Positions 30,169 to 35,496 of a stretch of 35,496 nt of DNA are shown in pieces. The notes under the pieces were generated by a model. That model was not told where the DNA came from, did no database searches, and saw nothing but the letters and a program-made list of their open reading frames with translations. Position 1 is the first letter of the stretch. Each line of letters opens with the position of its first letter. The DNA is taken from positions 1 to 35,496 of the forward strand of contig JAZNXI010000034.1 of NCBI GenBank assembly GCA_045593825.1, in the 5' to 3' direction. This DNA comes from SIG299 sp045593825. GTDB lineage: Bacteria; Bacillota; Clostridia; Lachnospirales; Lachnospiraceae. A program made the position numbers and the translations under genes.

Positions 30169-33100
30169 ATGTACAAAAAAGTTGATGCAAGCATGAATTT
30201 CGTGGACAGAGAAAAAGCCGTAGAGCTCTTCTGGAAAGAAGAAGGCATTTTCGAAAAGAGTATTGAAGCAAGAAAACAGGGTAAAACCTACACATTCTAT
30301 GACGGACCGCCAACCGCAAACGGTAAGCCACATATCGGTCACGTTTTAACCCGAGTAATCAAGGATATGATTCCTAGATACCGTACCATGAAGGGCTACA
30401 TGGTGCCACGTAAGGCCGGTTGGGACACCCACGGTCTTCCGGTAGAAATTGAAGTAGAAAAGCTTCTTGGCATCAACGGCAAGGACCAGATTGAAGCATA
30501 CGGTCTGGAGCCGTTCATCCAGCAGTGTAAGGAAAGCGTTTGGAAGTACAAGGGCATGTGGGAAGATTTCTCCGGCACCGTTGGCTTCTGGGCTGATATG
30601 GATGATCCATATGTAACCTATGACGATAACTTTATTGAGTCCGAGTGGTGGGCTCTCCGCCAGATTTGGGATAAGGGCTTACTTTACAAGGGCTTTAAGA
30701 TTGTTCCTTACTGCCCACGCTGCGGTACTCCTCTCTCCAGTGCGGAAGTAGCACAGGGCTACAAGGACGTTAAGGAACGTTCCGCTATCGCCCGTTTCAA
30801 GGTAAAGGGTGAGGATGCTTACATCTTAGCATGGACCACTACCCCATGGACACTGCCATCCAACGTGGCACTTTGTGTTAATCCGGTAGAAACCTACGTT
30901 AAGGTAAAGGCAGCCGATGGTTTTGTATATTACATGGCAGAGGCTCTTTGCAATACCGTTCTCGGAAAGCTTAAGACAGAAGATGCTCCTGCGTACGAGG
31001 TTCTTGAAACTTACGTTGGTAAGGACTTAGAGTATAAGGAATACGAGCCATTATTTGACTTTGCAAATGAAACTATAGCAAAGCAGGGCAAGAAGGCACA
31101 CTTCGTAACCTGCGACGGCTATGTAACATTAACCGACGGTACCGGCGTGGTACATATCGCTCCTGCCTTCGGTGAAGACGATGCCAAGGTTGGCCGCAAC
31201 TACGACCTGCCATTCGTTCAGCTGGTAGACGGTAAGGGCGAAATGACCGCAGAAACCGCATACGCAGGCGTATTCGTAAAAGATGCAGACCCTCTTGTTT
31301 TAAAGGACCTGGCAGAAAAGAATTTATTATTCGAAGCTCCTAAGTTTGAGCACAGCTATCCTCACTGCTGGAGATGTGACACTCCTCTCATCTACTATGC
31401 AAGAGAGTCCTGGTACATCAAGGAAACCGCAGTTAAGGATGACTTAATCCGCAACAACAATACCGTAAACTGGATTCCGGAATCCATCGGTAAGGGCCGT
31501 TTCGGCAACTGGTTAGAGAACATTCAGGACTGGGCAATTTCCAGAAACCGTTACTGGGGTACCCCACTTAACATCTGGGAATGTGAATGCGGTCACAGAC
31601 ACTGCGTAGGCAGCCGTGAAGACCTCTATAACATGAGTGGTGACGAAAAGGCAAAGACCGTAGAATTCCATCGTCCGTATATCGATGAAATTCTTCTTAA
31701 TTGTCCGGAATGTGGCAAGAAGATGGTTCGTGTACCTGAGGTTATCGACTGCTGGTTCGACTCCGGTGCAATGCCGTTCGCACAGCATCACTATCCGTTC
31801 GAAAACAAGGAATTATTCGAGCAGCAGTTCCCGGCTCAGTTCATCTCCGAGGCAGTTGACCAGACCAGAGGCTGGTTCCACTCCCTGATGGCAGAGTCCA
31901 CACTCCTGTTCAACAAGGCTCCTTATGAAAACGTTATCGTTCTTGGCCACGTACAGGACGAAAACGGTCAGAAGATGAGTAAGAGTAAGGGTAATGCGGT
32001 TGACCCATTTGATGCGCTGCAGACTTACGGCGCCGATGCAATCCGCTGGTACTTCTACATCAACTCCGCTCCATGGCTTCCAAACCGTTTCCACGGCAAG
32101 GCAGTTCAGGAAGGTCAGCGTAAGTTCATGGGTACCCTGTGGAACACCTATGCATTCTTCGTACTGTATGCAAACATCGATGAATTCGACGCAACAAAGT
32201 ATACTTTAGATTATGATAAATTATCCGTAATGGATAAGTGGTTATTGTCCAGACTTCACTCCACCGTTAAGGCTGTGGACGATAATCTCGACAACTACCG
32301 CATTCCGGAAGCAGCAAGAGCACTCCAGGATTTCGTTGATGAAATGAGTAACTGGTACGTGCGCCGCGGCAGAGAGCGTTTCTGGGCAAAGGGTATGGAG
32401 CAGGATAAGATTAACGCTTACATGACTCTGTACACTGCACTGGTTACCATCTCCAAGGCAGCAGCTCCGATGATTCCGTTTATGACAGAAGAAATTTACC
32501 GCAACTTAGTTTGCAGCGTAGATGCTTCTGCCCCTGAAAGTGTTCATTTATGTGACTTCCCAACCGTGGAAGAAGCATGGATTGATAAAAAGTTAGAGCA
32601 GGATATGGACGAGGTTCTGCAGATTGTAGTTCTTGGCCGTGCCTGCCGTAACAACGCCAACTTAAAGCAGCGTCAGCCACTGGCTCAGATGTATGTAAAG
32701 GCTGAGCAGGAGCTTCCGGAATTCTTCCGTGAAATCGTGGCAGATGAGCTGAATGTAAAGGCAGTAGAGTTTACAAGTGATGTACGCTCCTTCACTTCCT
32801 ATACCTTCAAGCCGCAGCTTAAGACTCTCGGTAAGAGATTCGGCAGCCGCTTAAATGCTTTAAGAGAAGTATTAAATAACGTAGACGGCAACGCAGTTAT
32901 GGACTCCTTAAACGAGACCGGCAAGGTTACCGTTGTGGTAGAAGGCGCAGAAGAAGAGCTTGCTACCGAAGACTTACTTATCGAGGCAGCACAGAAGGAA
33001 GGTTATGTTTCCGATTCTGACCACGGCATCACCGTAGTTCTGGACACCAACTTAACCGACGCTTTAATTGAAGAAGGTTTTGTCAGAGAGTTAATCTCCA

Positions 33101-33321
33101 AGGTACAGACCATGAGAAAGGATTCCGATTTCGAGGTTATGGACCACATCATCGTTTATGTAAACGGCAATGCGAAGTTAGAAGAACTCATGAAGAAGAA
33201 CGAGGCAGAAATCAAGTCCGTTGTTCTTGCTGACGAAGTAGTTACCGGCGCAATGGATGGCATTGCAAAGGAATGGAATTTAAATGGTGAGGATGTCACC
33301 ATCGGTGTAAAGAGACTGTAA
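30169..33321 (+). CDS. ileS: Isoleucyl-tRNA synthetase
   Basis: IleS charges tRNA-Ile. The 1050-residue protein is a class I synthetase with HIGH at 55-58 (KPHIGHVL), the CP1 editing domain (WTTTPWTLPSN), zinc-type cysteine pairs (CPRCG, CWRCD, CPECG), KMSKS at 602-606 and a long anticodon-binding C-terminus. Length and the opening sequence fit the eukaryote-like IleS2 class (often mupirocin-tolerant), which is inferred from family knowledge. AGGAGG (30155-30160) lies eight bases before the ATG at 30169; an out-of-frame ATG at 30162 ends quickly. Regulation is by the tRNA-Ile T-box. Confidence 0.97.
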   Translation: MYKKVDASMNFVDREKAVELFWKEEGIFEKSIEARKQGKTYTFYDGPPTANGKPHIGHVLTRVIKDMIPRYRTMKGYMVPRKAGWDTHGLPVEIEVEKLLGINGKDQIEAYGLEPFIQQCKESVWKYKGMWEDFSGTVGFWADMDDPYVTYDDNFIESEWWALRQIWDKGLLYKGFKIVPYCPRCGTPLSSAEVAQGYKDVKERSAIARFKVKGEDAYILAWTTTPWTLPSNVALCVNPVETYVKVKAADGFVYYMAEALCNTVLGKLKTEDAPAYEVLETYVGKDLEYKEYEPLFDFANETIAKQGKKAHFVTCDGYVTLTDGTGVVHIAPAFGEDDAKVGRNYDLPFVQLVDGKGEMTAETAYAGVFVKDADPLVLKDLAEKNLLFEAPKFEHSYPHCWRCDTPLIYYARESWYIKETAVKDDLIRNNNTVNWIPESIGKGRFGNWLENIQDWAISRNRYWGTPLNIWECECGHRHCVGSREDLYNMSGDEKAKTVEFHRPYIDEILLNCPECGKKMVRVPEVIDCWFDSGAMPFAQHHYPFENKELFEQQFPAQFISEAVDQTRGWFHSLMAESTLLFNKAPYENVIVLGHVQDENGQKMSKSKGNAVDPFDALQTYGADAIRWYFYINSAPWLPNRFHGKAVQEGQRKFMGTLWNTYAFFVLYANIDEFDATKYTLDYDKLSVMDKWLLSRLHSTVKAVDDNLDNYRIPEAARALQDFVDEMSNWYVRRGRERFWAKGMEQDKINAYMTLYTALVTISKAAAPMIPFMTEEIYRNLVCSVDASAPESVHLCDFPTVEEAWIDKKLEQDMDEVLQIVVLGRACRNNANLKQRQPLAQMYVKAEQELPEFFREIVADELNVKAVEFTSDVRSFTSYTFKPQLKTLGKRFGSRLNALREVLNNVDGNAVMDSLNETGKVTVVVEGAEEELATEDLLIEAAQKEGYVSDSDHGITVVLDTNLTDALIEEGFVRELISKVQTMRKDSDFEVMDHIIVYVNGNAKLEELMKKNEAEIKSVVLADEVVTGAMDGIAKEWNLNGEDVTIGVKRL

Positions 33322-33334
33322 AACACAAATAATG

Positions 33335-33359
33335 GGAGCGCCTTTGGGGCGGGCGCTCC
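33335..33359 (+). other. GC-rich hairpin between ileS and glgP
   Basis: GGAGCGCC (33335-33342) pairs with GGCGCTCC (33352-33359). CCTTCCCC rather than a T-run follows, so it is not a standard terminator. It may be a weak stop or an mRNA stabiliser. No promoter is clear before glgP. Confidence 0.5.
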
Positions 33360-33377
33360 TTCCCCAAAAAGGAGCAA

Positions 33378-35496
33378 ATGAAAAGTATGGAAATCACAAA
33401 GAAAGAGTTTAAGCAGAAAATTGCTAACAACATGAGAATGCTGTACCGCAAGGACATTGAAGAAGCGTCCAAGCAGCAGTTATTCCAGGCAGTGTCCTAC
33501 GCATTAAAGGATTATATCATCGATATGTGGATGGACACTCACAAGACCTATGAAAAGGAAGATGTAAAGACCGTTTACTACCTTTCCATGGAGTTCTTAA
33601 TGGGCCGTGCCCTTGGTAACAACATTATCAACATGAAGGCACAGAGCGTTGTAAAGGAAGTTTTAGAGGAAATCGGTTTTGACCTTGATATTATCGAGGA
33701 CGAAGAGCCGGACGCAGCACTTGGTAACGGCGGTCTTGGCCGTCTGGCAGCCTGCTTCCTTGATTCCTTATCTTCCCTTGGTTATCCGGCATATGGCTGC
33801 GGTATCCGTTATAAGTACGGTATGTTTAAGCAGGCCATCAAGGACGGTTTCCAGGTGGAAAAGCCGGACGACTGGTTAAAGCATGGTAACCCATTCGAAA
33901 TCAAGCGTGCGGAATATGCCGTAGAAGTTAAGTTCGGCGGTTACGTAAAGATGGTTCGTGCCGAGAACGGTAAGGATCATTTCGTACAGGAAAACTACAG
34001 CTCCGTTATGGCTATCCCTTACGATATTCCGGTTATCAGTTACGGCAATGGTGTAGTAAATACCCTTCGTATCTGGGATGCGGAAGCAATTAACAACTTC
34101 AACTTAGAGCACTTCGACAAGGGTGACTATCAGAAGTCCGTAGAGCAGGAAAACCTGGCTAAGACCATCACAGAAGTTCTTTATCCAAACGACAATCATT
34201 ATGCAGGTAAGGAGCTTCGTTTAAAGCAGCAGTACTTCTTCGTATCCGCCAGCATTCAGCGTGCTGTTTCCAAGTATATGGAAACCCACGATGATGTCCG
34301 CAAGTTACACGAAAAGGTTTGCTTCCAGTTAAATGATACCCATCCAACCGTTACTGTAGCAGAGTTAATGAGAATTCTCCTTGACGACTACTTCTTAAGC
34401 TGGGATGAAGCATGGGAAGTAACCAGCAAGTGCTGTGCATACACCAACCACACCATCATGGCAGAAGCTCTGGAAAAGTGGCCGTTAGAGCTGTTCTCCA
34501 GACTCCTTCCTCGTATTTACCAGATTGTAGAAGAAATCAACCGTCGTTTCTTAATTCTCTTACAGGAGAAGTATCCAAACGACTACAGCAAGGTAGAAAA
34601 GATGGCAATCGTATACGACGGTCAGGTTCGTATGGCGAACTTAGCAATTGTAGCAGGCTTCTCCGTAAACGGTGTTGCTGCCCTTCATACCGAAATTTTA
34701 AAGAAGGAACAGTTAAAGGATTTTTATCAGTTGTGGCCTGAAAAGTTCAACAACAAGACCAACGGTATTACCCAGAGAAGATTCCTTCTTCACGGCAACC
34801 CATTACTTGCTAACTGGATTACCGATAAGATTGGCGACGACTGGATTACCAACCTGTCCCACCTTGAGAAGTTAATGGTTTATGCCGATGATGACAAGGC
34901 ACTGGCAGAGCTTCAGAACATCAAGTACCAGAACAAGGTAAGACTTGCTAACTACATCAAGAAGCACAACGGTGTTGAGGTTGATCCTCGCTCCATCTTC
35001 GACGTACAGGTTAAGCGTCTTCACGAGTACAAGAGACAGTTCCTTAACATCCTGCACATCATGTATCTCTACAACGAGATCAAGAAGAATCCGGATATGC
35101 CGTTCTACCCAAGAACATTTATCTTCGGTGCAAAGGCATCCGCAGGTTACCGTCGTGCAAAGGCAATCATCAAGCTCATCAACAGCGTTGGTGATGTAAT
35201 CAACAATGACGCTTCCATTAACGGTAAGCTTAAAGTGGTATTTATCGAAAACTACCGTGTATCCAACGCTGAGTGGATTTTCGCAGCGGCAGATGTTTCC
35301 GAGCAGATTTCCACTGCATCTAAGGAAGCTTCCGGTACCGGTAACATGAAGTTTATGTTAAACGGTGCTATCACTCTCGGTACTATGGATGGTGCTAACG
35401 TAGAAATCGTAGAAGAAGCAGGCGCAGAAAACGCAGTTATCTTCGGCCTTTCTGCTGACGAAGTTATCGCTTACGAGCATAACAACGAGTACAATC
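33378..35496 (+). CDS. glgP: Glycogen/maltodextrin phosphorylase (partial, runs off the window)
   Basis: GlgP splits alpha-1,4-glucan ends with phosphate to give glucose-1-phosphate. The frame is open to the window edge (706 codons; full family length is about 750-820). Visible motifs include YYLSMEFLMGRALGNN, ALGNGGLGRLAACFLDS, the glucan-site region FQLNDTHPTV, TNHTIMAEALEKW, and downstream FDVQVKRLHEYKRQ. The final part, EQISTASKEASGTGNMKFML, is the segment just after the PLP lysine region. AAAGGAG ends three bases before the ATG at 33378 and twelve before the ATG at 33387, so the exact start is uncertain. It follows ileS by 56 bases. Confidence 0.95.
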   Translation, partial: MKSMEITKKEFKQKIANNMRMLYRKDIEEASKQQLFQAVSYALKDYIIDMWMDTHKTYEKEDVKTVYYLSMEFLMGRALGNNIINMKAQSVVKEVLEEIGFDLDIIEDEEPDAALGNGGLGRLAACFLDSLSSLGYPAYGCGIRYKYGMFKQAIKDGFQVEKPDDWLKHGNPFEIKRAEYAVEVKFGGYVKMVRAENGKDHFVQENYSSVMAIPYDIPVISYGNGVVNTLRIWDAEAINNFNLEHFDKGDYQKSVEQENLAKTITEVLYPNDNHYAGKELRLKQQYFFVSASIQRAVSKYMETHDDVRKLHEKVCFQLNDTHPTVTVAELMRILLDDYFLSWDEAWEVTSKCCAYTNHTIMAEALEKWPLELFSRLLPRIYQIVEEINRRFLILLQEKYPNDYSKVEKMAIVYDGQVRMANLAIVAGFSVNGVAALHTEILKKEQLKDFYQLWPEKFNNKTNGITQRRFLLHGNPLLANWITDKIGDDWITNLSHLEKLMVYADDDKALAELQNIKYQNKVRLANYIKKHNGVEVDPRSIFDVQVKRLHEYKRQFLNILHIMYLYNEIKKNPDMPFYPRTFIFGAKASAGYRRAKAIIKLINSVGDVINNDASINGKLKVVFIENYRVSNAEWIFAAADVSEQISTASKEASGTGNMKFMLNGAITLGTMDGANVEIVEEAGAENAVIFGLSADEVIAYEHNNEYN

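Overview
This window looks like the chromosome of an anaerobic, endospore-forming Firmicute of the class Clostridia, most likely a Lachnospiraceae member. I infer this from gene content and order (spoVT-mazG-hup-rqcP-yabP-yabQ-divIC-spoIIE-tilS-hpt-ftsH, plus sipL and spoIIR), from strong AGGAGG ribosome binding sites, from T-box leaders and from moderate GC. There are no rRNA genes, tRNA genes, transposons, prophage genes or CRISPR arrays. The species cannot be named from the sequence alone.

Layout. 1-3564: the end of an ABC carbohydrate importer operon, with a membrane-protein tail, an MsmK/UgpC-type ATPase, two unrecognised small membrane proteins, and a second MsmK/UgpC ATPase cut by an in-frame TGA directly after its LSGGQ motif. 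3565-4424: an AraC-type regulator with its own promoter. 4430-12693: a long cell-division, sporulation and housekeeping cluster in the order known from Bacillus subtilis, with hup inserted. Its spoIIE lacks the usual membrane domain and sits behind a promoter with a 21-bp spacer and Spo0A-box-like sites. 12694-16703: a possible small RNA or attenuator, then a GH13 maltodextrin hydrolase, a HAD hydrolase and a YitT-family membrane protein. 16714-18380: a tRNA-Trp T-box leader (specifier UGG) controlling a lone trpB. 18370-20507: a sigma-E-type promoter driving a PrcB-like lipoprotein and the spore-coat morphogenesis gene sipL.

20515-23085 is on the minus strand: spoIIR (with a sigma-F/G-like promoter), ispE, and an unknown Ala/Glu-rich protein. 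23110-26693 is on the plus strand: ddl, murI, a DUF1934 protein and a CE2-type SGNH esterase. 26698-29753 is on the minus strand: a VanY-like D,D-carboxypeptidase lipoprotein carrying eight unusual 21-residue repeats, plsC, and a small membrane protein. 29826-33321: a tRNA-Ile T-box leader (specifier AUC) and ileS. 33378-end: glgP, truncated by the window edge.

Three themes stand out. The first is sporulation: three promoters suggest successive control by Spo0A with sigma-A (spoIIE), sigma-F (spoIIR) and sigma-E (sipL). The second is maltodextrin and glycogen use: ABC importer, GH13 enzyme and phosphorylase. The third is cell-wall precursor and remodelling work: ddl, murI and VanY. I found no clear new multi-gene defence or mobile system. 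The items most worth follow-up are the interrupted ATPase with its two orphan membrane partners, the short soluble SpoIIE, the VanY repeat domain and the candidate small RNA.
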